Shown: piece after piece, positions 50,733 through 61,497 of the stretch | How the letters are laid out: every line of letters starts with the position of its first letter | How positions within the stretch are numbered: position 1 is the stretch's first letter | NCBI RefSeq assembly: GCF_000005505.3 | Contig: NC_016134.3 | Location: forward strand, 29,401,584 to 29,465,583 | Direction: 5' to 3' | DNA: 64,000 nt | From: Brachypodium distachyon | Taxonomy: Eukaryota; Streptophyta; Magnoliopsida; Poales; Poaceae | Position numbers and translations under genes: made by a program | The notes under the pieces: model-generated | The model's database searches: none | What the model was told of the DNA's origin: nothing | Seen by the model: only the letters and a program-made list of their open reading frames with translations

Positions 50733-52210
50733 CCAAAGCCTCAATTTACATGATTAATAAGATTTGAGTTAGCGAATCCTTGTGGTGAAACCGGCACACC
50801 CATGTTCAAGCCTCCGATTTGACATGGGTGCTTGCATTTCCCTGTAGGGGTAGGATGTGCGTGCGTGCGTCATAGGGGTGAGTGTGTGCGCGCTTGTGAG
50901 CGTCTGAGTCTGTACTGTGTTTCCTCAAAAAAATAAAAATAAGATTCGAGTTATCTTCCAGCTCCCTGCTATGTATGTGCTGACTTCTTCTACCTTTTGT
51001 TGTATTTTGTTCTCAAATTTGATAATGAATTTATTGACCATCCTTATAGTTAGTATTAATCTTGATTCGTGTATGCTGCATGTTTTAGTTATATTTGCAT
51101 GTAGTTTAATTAGGAGTTTGTTTTTGGGCTAAAGGGCAACGAGACAAGATGCCGAGGGGTGTCGTGCCATGCCACACGGAGGAGCCGTCGTTGTGCAATG
51201 AGAAACGGTGTGGGGCGCTGCTGTTCTGGAGAGATTCCAGGAGCAATTAGACGTGAGTTAGTAGTGGTGTATGGCTTGAGTATGACGACGAGGTTAACGT
51301 ATTAGTGGTGTATGGCTTGAGTTTAGAGATTAGTGGCCCGAGATTGGTTACAATATTATCACGTTGGTTTAACAAAAAGAGAAGAGAGAGGAGAAAATGC
51401 GTGAGGAAGTGCGTCACCAAAACCATGCAAGTTGTAGTGAGAGTATCTATTCGGTCTTAAAATAGATGACATTTTTCTTTTCGACTCCGCAGAGCCTCAA
51501 AATGATTAGTCCTAACTAAAAAATCATGAACAATGCAATTTGTGTGAAACTACTTTTTTGACACATGGATGTACTTAAAAAAATCCCGAAAAGTGCTTTC
51601 TTAATCTGTGGTTAGAAAATAGTGTAGGGAGATTTTGACCTACACATAACTCATCTATCACAATTATTTCTACCGCAGTGACATCTAATTTTCACCCACC
51701 ACTACTGGAGACTTGGCCGGGCCGGCGATGGAGATGGAGAAGAAGAAGATAAGGTGTGATGCATTAATTTATCTTCTTCTAAACCATCTCCCAGAGGGAG
51801 GTGATCGATTCTAACCTATGACTTCTTAAAAAGAAAAGTTGGTCTCAAATATAAAAGGGGTGATGCCACTAACGTCTCAAAGGTAAAAGTTTGACTCCAC
51901 TAACTATTAAAGCAACGACTCCTTGCATTTTCAACGGAGATCGACCAAACCATCAATCCGTCATGACCGGAGTTCCGAACCATCCTAGAAAGAGGAGCTA
52001 AAAAGCATCCGGTTTAAGAAAACATAGCCTATAAGGCCCTGCTTTGTACTCAGAGGATTGGTACAACAGTTCAACTTTGAAGGGAGCTGAACTAAATATC
52101 ATTAGTCCCTCTTATAAAAATTATACAACATACAAGCGGGACCGAGAGGAGAATTTTACAATATCATGGGATATATCAAAAAGATAATCGAACTGTTGGC
52201 AAAACATTTT
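50733..52210. other. spacer, no gene recognised
   Basis: AT-rich. About 51840-52010 has weak similarity to 60690-60835 (shared words GGTCTCAAA, TTTGA(C/T)TCCACTAAC, GAGTTCC), probably an old dispersed repeat. Confidence 0.4.
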
Positions 52211-52389
52211 TGCTATTTCTTAGACGACTGAGAAATAACTATTTCTTAGTCTACGATAACAACATTTTGATTCAATCATTGAGATTCGTGTAAGATTAAT
52301 GTAGGTTCAATGGATACGAAAATCTTCATTGGATGGCTACTATTGTCAACAGAGAAATAACTATTTCTTAGACAACTGATAAATAGACA
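52211..52389. mobile_element. unclassified 179-bp MITE-like element, copy 2
   Basis: Same length and order of motifs as 27062-27240, with imperfect inverted ends of about 45 bp. It lies 55 bp from the hAT-like element. Confidence 0.65.
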
Positions 52390-52444
52390 TTTCCTCAGCA
52401 AAATCATTTAGTCCTTTTAACTCTCTTTTTTCATGTATCTTGGT

Positions 52445-53043
52445 CATGGTTTTAAATAGCACGCTACTTTCTCGCTAAAGCGTCGCTATAGCATATTTGA
52501 AAATCTGACGCTACGTTTAAGCAATTTTTCTCGCTATGCCGCTATTGTCGCTATTAGTACGCTAAATGGAGCTAAACGCTATTTGCTATATGGTCGCTAA
52601 ATATTTTAGCGTCCAAAACCCAAATAGTACCACGTGGACCTAAAGACCAGGCTCGAAATCTCTCAGTCTCAGTCTCTCAAATGTAACCGGCTCCACCATG
52701 ATGGCGGAGGGAGCAGATCCTCTAGCTCGTGACCGGCAGTGGTGGCGACGACTTCTTCCTCCAACTCGCAACAGGCCTCCTTTCCTCCAGCTCGCGAACA
52801 GCGGCAACACCTCCAGTGCTCCGATAATGCTTCATATTTTTGTTTCTGTCATGGATTTGGTCTTGTAAATGATTGGAGAACTTTTTAGTACGTTGTTATG
52901 ATGAAACTTTTAATTTTGGGCTATATTCGATTCATATATTTTACAAAACGCTATTTGAAATAGTGTGCGCTATAGCACTCTATAGCGTTTATAGCATCTG
53001 GAGGAGACCGACGCTAAATGTCATGGGGCTATTTAAAACCATG
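52445..53043. mobile_element. hAT-like non-autonomous element, 8-bp target duplication
   Basis: A 599-bp element with terminal inverted repeats CATGGTTTTAAATAGC / GCTATTTAAAACCATG, flanked by ATCTTGGT at 52437-52444 and 53044-53051, a perfect 8-bp target duplication as made by hAT transposases. The subterminal regions are dense in GCTATAGC / CGCTA words in both orientations. No transposase coding is present. Confidence 0.88.
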
Positions 53044-53284
53044 ATCTTGGTCCCTCGGTCTTCCGAAACCGGGCAACTTCGGTCCCTCACACATCTTGAA
53101 GTGCTTTCGTCAATGATGTGGCACAGACCATAGTTTTGTCCCAAGCTCGTTGTCTCGTCAGTTTCTTCTTCCTTTATTGCTTTTATTATGGCACCGGAAG
53201 CAAAAGAAAGTACCAGAAACTCTGCCCAAGCACCCAATGCATGTCATCTGCAAAAGAAAAAAAAGTTTTTTTTTTCTCCAAGCA

Positions 53285-53972
53285 CTCATGCACCAAGCAA
53301 ACAGCTGATCTAGGCAGCTTCGAGGGAAGCTCCAGTCCAGCCATGAAGCCACCAAGGCACCAACCAGCCATGCGCACATTGCCTTTGTAGTTGTAGTCCT
53401 GTACTAGGTACGTACTCTGCCCGTGCTGTTTACATGCATTTCGTCCATGGAGACGAGACGGAGAATGGCCTGCTCTTCTTGATACATATTGAATGGTGAC
53501 CCAGAATGTCAGAATCATATAATGCAAGTGGCCTGTACTAGTATGTATGTACGCATGCATCTCCAAGATATGATGGATTACCCAACAGAAGAAGAGAAAG
53601 TGGAGAAGAGAAGACGAAAGGGGAAAAAATCTTGGCTGCTGCAGTACTGCTAACTACACCGCGCGGGCAGCTTCGAGGGAAGACAAAATCCCCGATTCCC
53701 AAGCGAGCATCTTCTTCCTCAGGGCACCAAGCAAACAGCTGATCCTAGCAGCCAGGCAGCTTCGAGGGAAGCTCCAACCAACCAACCGTACTAGGTGCTC
53801 TGCCGTGCCGTTCACATGCATTTCGTCCTTGTGAACCAACCCAAGGAGACGAGACCGAGAATGGCCTGCTCTTCTTGGTGCATTCATTGAATGGTGACCC
53901 AGAAAGTCAGAATCATGCTAGTGGCCTGTACAGCTATGTATGTACGCAAGCATCTCCAAGATGGATTACTGG
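53285..53972. repeat. direct duplication of ~250-300 bp
   Basis: About 53285-53582 and 53720-53972 share, in order: CACCAAGCAAACAGCTGATC, GGCAGCTTCGAGGGAAGCTCC, TACTAGGT, ACATGCATTTCGTCC, GGAGACGAGAC, GAGAATGGCCTGCTCTTCTT, TTGAATGGTGACCCAGAA, GTGGCCTGTAC and TATGTATGTACGCA. Many small indels separate the copies. No coding frame is conserved between them. Confidence 0.85.
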
Positions 53973-54112
53973 CGAAATGGAATGCAACACGAGGCTTAGC
54001 TTGACTGGCGGCTTGGCTTGCAACCGGCATTATCTTTCTTACACACCAATCATGACCGACCGCGTGCAGCAAGTTGCCGGAAGAAAGCAAAGCAGCATGA
54101 TTATCTGAAAAA

Positions 54113-55343
54113 GAGGTAAATGCACCGTCAGTCTATTAACCTGGCGCGTACGTGCAGATTAGTCACCGTACTTGCAAAATGCTAAATTCAAGTGTTATAA
54201 CTTGACACGTATGAGCACGTGAGGTCAAAAATACGAATTCATATGTTTCTACGCTGACGTGGACTAAAACAATTTGACTTATTTACAAAAAAACACCTTG
54301 AATTAATATGCGAGGGGTTAATTGCAAAATCACGACGAATGAAAAAAAAGAGGTTTCATTTTCTTCTTCCTCTAAATCCCTAGCCAGAGGCCTCCCAGGC
54401 CCGAGGCGGCTGACCTCCTGCAGCGCGTGACCACCGTCTTCACCACCCCCGGTGACGCCTACCTTCCTCCCGCGCCTCCTGAAGCTCCTCCGCTGCATCG
54501 CGCGACCTGCATCTCCCGTCGCACGTACTGCAAGGGCGGGCAGATCCCATCAGAGCTGTGCGTGCCGGGGAGAGGCAGCTGAGCCTGACGAACAAGCTCC
54601 TACCAGAGCTCTCCTACCTCGACCTGTCCACCAACCGCCTCACCGGCATCATCCCGGTGACGCTCTTCTACAACTGCTCCGCGTTGCAGTACATGGACCT
54701 CGCCTACATCTCCTTCGTCGGCGACATCCCCTATGCCGACAAGTGCCACCTCCTTAGCCTCCGGTATCTCTGCCTTTGGTCGAACTACCTCTCCGATCCG
54801 GCCCGATCTCACCAGCGATTCCCAACTCTACGGCACTTAAGTGGGTTGCCCTCAAGTTCAACTAACTCCGCAGCATTGTGTTGGCCTACATCTCCCGACG
54901 CAAGTAATGCAAGCTCAGCGAGTTCGTTGCCGGCGTTGGGCCCCATCGTCGAAATGCTGGCCACCTCTCTGGAACCTCTACCTCCTCTCCTTCACCGCCA
55001 ACTTCAAGACGAAGTTGCTGCAGCACACCTTCCTGGAGATGCCCGCCCGATGGCTCGGCGGCGGCAGCCCCGATGAGCCCGCCGTGGCCGCGGACAGCCT
55101 CGTGTTTGAGGATGTGGTGAAGAGGATGTGTTCCATGTTGAGACTAGAAGAGAAGGGGCTATTTGCAAACATTACATGGCGGCATGTCCATGTGGTTGTC
55201 CACGTCAGCTTCGAAACCTACATATTCGTATTTTTGACCTCGTGTGCTCATACGTGCCAAGTTATAACACTCGAATTTAGCATTTTGCAAGTACAGTGAC
55301 TCACATACGCGCCAAGTTAATGGACTGATGATGCATTTACCTC
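54113..55343. mobile_element. Pack-MULE-like element with a captured LRR gene fragment
   Basis: A 1231-bp unit. The left terminal inverted repeat (54113-54264) and right (55198-55343) are about 150 bp long and clearly complementary, starting GAGGTAAATGCA, with shared TTGCAAAATGCTAAATTC and TATGAGCAC. Flanks are TCTGAAAAA at 54104-54112 and TCCGAAAAA at 55344-55352, a 9-bp target duplication with one mismatch. Long inverted repeats and 9-bp duplications are typical of Mutator-like elements. The interior is GC-rich and gene-derived, unlike the flanks, and has no transposase, hence Pack-MULE. Confidence 0.85.
54590..54840 (+). pseudogene. captured LRR receptor-kinase fragment
   Basis: One frame reads LPELSYLDLSTNRLTGIIPV, then a further LRR (NCSALQYMDLAYISFVGDIP) and SLRYLCLWSNYLSDP: about two and a half plant LRRs of the LxxLxLxxNxLxGxIP type. 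It resembles an LRR kinase of the At2g24130 type rather than the local cluster (from memory). The frame loses character near 54790. It lies entirely inside the Pack-MULE. A second GC-rich stretch at about 54890-55180 may be another captured fragment; not recognised. Confidence 0.7.
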
Positions 55344-55352
55344 TCCGAAAAA

Positions 55353-56303
55353 ACAGTTAATGAACCACTGCTGCAGGAGCCGCCGGAACCAGCAGCTATA
55401 TGCCGAGGAAACGTTTGGGTCTTCAGTAAGCAACAGCACGCTAGTCTCCTCATCCTCCGTTGATTGCTCAGCCCTTGATTGATCTCTTCGCCCTACTGGA
55501 ACTATCGAGCTGTAAGCATCTCGGTCGGTCATCTTGTTTGTATATTTATATGCTTTTCCATCTCCATTTAATCTATGTGTTTCCGGCTGCAATTTGTGAT
55601 ACTTGGGGAGTTGGGGCCTTTCTGATCTGATCAGAGTGCATCTCATCCTTGTCTGAAGGAACTTTATATTCTGCATTTTCCTTGAGGATATATAGTCTGA
55701 ATTTCTTGAGAGAGAGAGAGAGCGATCGTGTCTTGTTCTTGCCACGTCGGCTCAGTTTGGCATTCTTGAACCATGTTGTGCTGAATTTATTTTATAATTT
55801 GTTCTGAGAAAATACACACAAAACAGGCAAAAGTTGGTTAGCCAAACACAAAAAAAAAGGACAAGGTGGTTAAAAAAGTTGGATTATCATGATCCACCTC
55901 AATGCCAAACTCACCCTTAGAAAGATAAACTGGATTCCATTTCCAACTCGTGAGGGTATTAATTTTGGTGAAATTTCGCTATGCCCCAGAATTTCAAACT
56001 AATTTAAGCCTAACCCAAAAAAAGCTTATGTAAACTCGCTATATCCTAGAGTCCAGTATCTTGTTCTTATTTATTCAATGGGAACCCAGTAATTAACTTG
56101 TGCTGGACAAATCCTGCTACAGTTTCGATAAATTTTGGTGGAATTTCAAACACCCACCACTAACTGTTTCTGAAATTTCGATCATTTTGGTGGTTACCGA
56201 AATTTTACACCTAGTAAACCACCCTTCAAAATTGGACAGAGAGCTATCTGATTTGGTTTTGGAAAATCAGATTAGAGGGTATATTTCTTGGTTTTGGACA
56301 GAG
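55353..56303. other. spacer upstream of the receptor-kinase pseudogene
   Basis: AT-rich, with a (GA)n run near 55711-55724. Near 56235 and 56295 the words GGACAGAGAGCTA occur twice, at the point where receptor-kinase similarity begins. Confidence 0.45.
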
Positions 56304-59300
56304 AGCTAAAGTACTTGCTTGTGAGTGCCAACAGGCTGACAGGTAGGTTTCAACAAGCCATCTTAAATATTTCTACTCTTGTTGATCTTGGTCTTGCTGC
56401 TAATCAAATAACTGGGGAGTTACCGTCTAATCTCGGCAACCATCTACCCAATCTCCAACGTCTCTTTTTAGCCGCCAACTTATTCCAAGGGTATATCCCC
56501 AATTTGTTTATAAATGCTTCGAAGCTAACCCTTCTTGATATGTCAAGAAATAATTTGACAGGGGTGGTGCCAAGCTCCATTGGTAAACTAACCAAACTGT
56601 CCTGGTTAAATCTAGAGTTCAATAAAGTCGAAACACATAACAAGCAAGATTGGGACTTCATGGACAGCTTAGCCAATTGCACAGAGCTACGAATATTCTC
56701 GATGAGTGGAAATCGTCTTGAAGGCCATATACCAGCTTCACTGGGTAACCTTTCTGTTAATCTCCAGATTCTATATTTGGGACACAATGAATTATCAGGC
56801 AATTTTCCGGCTAGGTTAGCCCCTCTTCCCAACATGAGTAGTTTAGGACTCGAAAGGAACCATTTTATGGGTGTACTTCCTGAATGGATCGGGAATCTTA
56901 AGAATATACAGAGCATGCAATTACAAGACAACAAATTTACTGGTTTTGTTCCAGAATCAATTTCAAATTTGTCTTTGTTGGGGCTAATCTATCTAGACAA
57001 TAAGTTTCGTGGTCACCTACCCACGAGCCTTGGGAACCTCCGAATGCTTCAAACATTTTCAATTTTCAACAATGGCTTTACTGGTGGAGTACCAACTGAC
57101 ATCTTTCGAATTCCAACACTATACGACATTGATTTATCTTTCAATAACCTTGTTGGACAACTTCCTACCGACATTGGCACTGCCAAACAACTCGTAAATT
57201 TGGCACTTTCGTCAAATTATAAACTATCTGGAGATGTTCCAAACACTCTAGGTAATTGTGAAAGCTTGGAAAATATTCTGTTGGGCTCAAATATTTTCAG
57301 GGGCCTAAAAGTTCTAAACTTTTCAAACAATAACCTAACTGGGCCAATACCAGCATATCTTGGAAACTTAAAACTTCTTGAGAAACTTGATCTGTCATTC
57401 AACCATCTTGAGGGGGAGGTCCCAAAAAATGGAATCTTCAGCAATGCAACTTCCATAAAGATTGATGCAAATCATGGGCTTTCTGGTGGGATACAGGAGC
57501 TACACCTACTTGCTTGTTCGGTTATGCCTTCAAATTCGTCTAGGCACAAGCTTACCTTTGTACTTAAACTAGTAATCCCAGTGGTCAGCATGGTGTCACT
57601 TGCTATGGTCATAGTTCTCCTATTGTTCTGGGGGAGGAAACAGAAAAAGAAATCTCTGTCTTTGCCATCATATGGTAGGGAATTTCCTGAAGATTCTTTC
57701 ATTGATCTAGCCAGAGCAACAGATGGGTTCTCAACAGCTAAGATGATTGGCAGAGAGACATATGGTTCTGTGTATGAAGGGAAACTATTTCCAGATGGAA
57801 ATTATGTTGCCATAAAAGTCTTCAACCTGGAGACAACGGGATCGCAAAAAGCTTCATTACGGAATGTAATGCTTTAAGAAGTGTGCGGCACCGTAATTTG
57901 GTCCATGTATTAACTGCATGCTCAAGCATTGACTCGAATGGGAATGATTTCAAAGCTCTAGTGTATGAGTTCATGCCTCGAGGAGAGTTGCATAAACTAC
58001 TGTACTCTATTCAAAATGAAAGCACTTCTGAGTTGAGCCATATTACAGTATGTTGGAGAATACAATGCAAGCTTCTAGAGTGTTCTCAATATTACAAGAA
58101 AGAAGACATTACTATGGAATACTCTAGAATATAAAATAATAAAAGAGGGAACCTTCTAGTATTTAGATATGCATGAAGAATTATGTAGAAGCTTTGGAAT
58201 ACTCTAGAATAGGAGTTTAAAATAAATAAATAGGAAACCTTCTAGTACCTAGATATTTATGTACAAGTGTGTGGAAGGCTTTAGATATTTTGTATCAATG
58301 GCTAAGATTTTGACACATGTCAAAGATCCAATGGCCATGTAGTCCTATAAATAGAGGCCCTTACCTCACACCTTGAGTAGTAAAGAATAAGGAAGTGAAG
58401 AAGGTGGAGAACAAGGTGTGAGCAAGTGTAAGGTGTGTATGCTCTCTCTTGTACTAATATTCCTAAAGCAATATAGTATTACTTTGTTCATATAAGTCTC
58501 CCGGTTAGGCTTTGTTATTTCTAAGTACTTAGTGCATATAAGTTGTGATTTAACGTGAGCGGATTCGCCCGGAATCACAATGGTCTTGTTTCAACGTGAG
58601 TGGCTCTGCCGCCCGGATTCAAGACTTGCTTTAACGTGAGTGGCTTTGCCGCCCGGAAGCTTGCACTAAGTAAGTAGAAATAAAAAGAGACTAATCAACT
58701 ACACCAAAGTAGTTGGTATAGGTGAATAGGCCCTCTCGTAGTGTGTTAGGTCCACCTCGAAATCTCTACACAGTATCTCAAAGGCTAAGCATTGTTGTGG
58801 ATGTAGCAGATGCATTGGAGTACCTACACCATAACAGCCAAAGATTAACAGCCTAGCAACATTCTTTTGGATGACAATTTGACAGCTCATGTTGGAGAGT
58901 TTGGTCTTGCAAGGTGCAAAGTTGATTCAGCGGTGCCAAATCCTGCTGACTCATACTCGACTTCTTCCATTGCAATAAGGGGAACCATTGGATACGTTGC
59001 TCCAGGTACCATTGATTTTTCAGATCACATTATCCTACTCATTAAATTGGGAATGACTTCTGTTCATGCTAACAATTTGATTAAATTTTTCTTGCGTGTG
59101 GACAACAGAGTGTGCAACAGGCGGCCAAGTTTCGAGAGCCAGCGATGTCTATAGCTTTGGAATCATTCTACTTGAAATATTCTTATGGAAGAGGCCGATA
59201 GATGATATGTTTAAAGATGGACTGAACATTGCCAAATTCGTCGAGATGAACTTTCCAGCGAGGATAGCACAGATTATTGACCCTGAATTACTTCAAGATC

Positions 59301-59467
59301 CCATGGCCACGAAGGAAAGTTACTGGGAATTTTTAGTCTCACTGCTAAACATTGGACTTTGCTGCACCAAGTTGTCGCCCAACGAGCGCCCCATCATGCA
59401 GGAAGTGGCTCCAAGGCTGCATGGAATTAAGGAGTCATATCTCAGAGGGAACCAAGGTACACACTAG
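56304..59467 (+). pseudogene. LRR receptor kinase XII pseudogene
   Basis: Similarity to the intact gene at 38332 starts abruptly mid-LRR near 56304; the ATG, signal peptide and first 230 or so residues are absent. The LRR, transmembrane (LVIPVVSMVSLAMVIVLLLFW) and kinase start are open to about 57845, where a missing base in the AAAAA run shifts the frame. The next frame continues from MRHRNLVHVLTACSS to 58045. A solo LTR interrupts it (58051-58770). After it, SQRLSIVVDVADALEYLHHN resumes, then about 20 bases covering the HCD catalytic loop are deleted, and DFG reads EFG. The intron (59006-59108) and last exon to 59467 are well kept. Also missing are about 13 codons in LRR near 57299. Cannot encode an active receptor. 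Confidence 0.92.
58051..58770 (+). mobile_element. solo LTR, copia-like, 5-bp target duplication
   Basis: A 720-bp insertion starting TGTTGGAG and ending CTCTACA (TG...CA ends), flanked by CAGTA at 58046-58050 and 58771-58775. It has the features of an LTR: a TATA box (TATAAATA, 58346-58353), and downstream three copies of an AACGTGAG(C/T)GG...GCCCGGA motif near 58553, 58592 and 58633. An 80-bp duplication with GGAATACTCTAGAATA and CCTTCTAGTA lies near 58116 and 58195. There is no internal retroelement sequence, so it is a solo LTR left by unequal recombination. TGTTGG ends are common in Ty1/copia; the family is not identified. Confidence 0.92.
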
Positions 59468-61497
59468 TTTGGTCTTTGGTGCAGGTTTAACACCGGTTAC
59501 ACATTTTATGATTTGAGTTGCGTACAAACTGTAATACTTCTAAATGATTGCATTGTTTGCTTGTAGCTCTCTAGCATCCGCACGGAACCCTTTGTGGATG
59601 AGTTTCATTCAGTATGTGGGGATGGTTTAGATTTTAGAAAAAATAAGGTGGTAACTATCATCAACTTCAATTGGAACACAGCATTGAGGTGCAGCTAGTG
59701 TCTTTGTTGTTAAGGAAATTAAGGTTGTTCCATCCACACAATGCTAATGGTTACCCCAAGTTTGGTTCCATTGGATGCACCTGGTATTCAGAAGGCAGAC
59801 CTTTTGTTTCCTCAAGATGCTGTGGAGAATGGAAAATAATTCTCAGCGAGTCCAATGCTGCTGCAACCCAGGCATTTCATTTAGATGTATTTGCCAAGTT
59901 TTAGCCTTTTAGTTGCGAGAAACAAATCGAGTTAATTATGGCCCTATCTTTGTAGCATTGTAGCACAAACCTGCCTATGGATGCATTGTGACTGCCGTGA
60001 TAAATTAATTTTGTATGCAACATGGAAAACTAAAGGCTGGTAGATATACGTCCTTCTAGAGATTTATTGTAATGCTATCCGCTTTTATAAAACAAAAGCC
60101 TGCCCTTTGCTCAGCAGTGCTTTGTTTTTCCTGCATAGTTCTACACCTAAAAGTGGCAATAATTCCTTTCCTCAAGTGTCATATTCTTTCATGGTCATGT
60201 ACTCATGTCACAGGGAGGACATGTTTGCGAGAGGTTCTGTGGTCTATGGTTTGCCATCTAATTGAGCAATAGTCCGTGATGATGTGGGCTTTTTTTAAGG
60301 AAACTGTGGGAAACCCCAGATGGTAGTATTACACATCCAGTCCCCCAACCTTACTTCCTGATGATGTGGGATTACAGGAAGCCGAGCTAAATTTGCTTGT
60401 AGTTTTGGGACCTGCTATTTCCGGTTTCTTTAGCTTACAAAGTAAAACCTAATTAAACATTTTCTTCCCACTTAAGGAAAAAGCAGAGCACCTCTTACTT
60501 CCCGTAAATAAAGCAGAGCACCTCTTCCACCGGCGCGTCCCCTCCACGCAGCTTTCCCCTCTCCATGCAATGATGCAGGTTGTCCCCTCCTCATAGTTGT
60601 AATTAACTGTAAAATGGATGCTAAAATCTGTCTTTGCTTCGTCTCAATTAACTGTAAAATGGTTCGGTGGGACTTGGAGGAGGCTGCTTATAAAATGACT
60701 TTGGTCTCAAAGATGTGAAGTTTGATTCCACTAACATTTAAATTAATTAACCCCTACACTTTCCGGATGGAGAGTTGGTGGCCAGACCATTCTGAATTTA
60801 AGAGATTCTGATGACCTGAGTTCCAATCCAGCTTAAAGGGAAAAATTGCTTTCTGTAAAGCTGGGGCAAAAAGCCTTATTTCTAAAATAAAAGCAGCCTA
60901 TAATGTGGAACATTTCAAAACACAAAAGGTCAAAAGCTAGCATGCCTTTGCTTAATTTTTTCAAGTCACTGACTCACTGAGGCATGAATCAAGATGCACA
61001 AAATTCGCTAAACTGGTCTTATTTTACTACTTCAAAAAGGTCCCGGATTAGGAGCGGTAGACCCCTATAAATCAGATCCTGTAAATCAAGGATGAAGCAG
61101 TTCTCAGTCTGGTAATTAAGCAGCAAGAAGTTTTTGCTATCAATTGATTGATCCCCAATCAGGCAAAGCAAAAGAGTTTCGATTATAATCAAGGTCAAGA
61201 AACTCAAGTAGCAGAGAACCATATAAGGTACGTCTTTCGACATATGAATATGTGATTATCTACCAATATTTGTGTAATTCTGAACCTTCACGGTTCTTTG
61301 GGAAATTTCAGTTGCACGCATGCAAGTACATAAGGCCGATCAGAACTATTTGTGTCCCAGCTGCTTCAAGAACATAGATGAATCTTAGCTAACATTAACA
61401 ATATATTCCCTTCTTTATGTCTGATATTTGATATTTCCCTTTTTTAATCCAATTTTTTCTTCGTTTTGCCCATGCATAATAAATAAAGGAGACAAGC
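59468..61497. other. spacer between receptor kinases
   Basis: AT-rich, no gene recognised. A 22-bp word containing AAAGCAGAGCACCTCTT is repeated near 60480 and 60511. The part next to 61498 should contain the promoter of the third receptor kinase. Confidence 0.45.

Noticed and set aside
58051..58770. Intron in the receptor kinase
   Set aside because: The segment begins TG and ends CA with 5-bp direct flanks rather than GT...AG, and the paralogue is continuous here.
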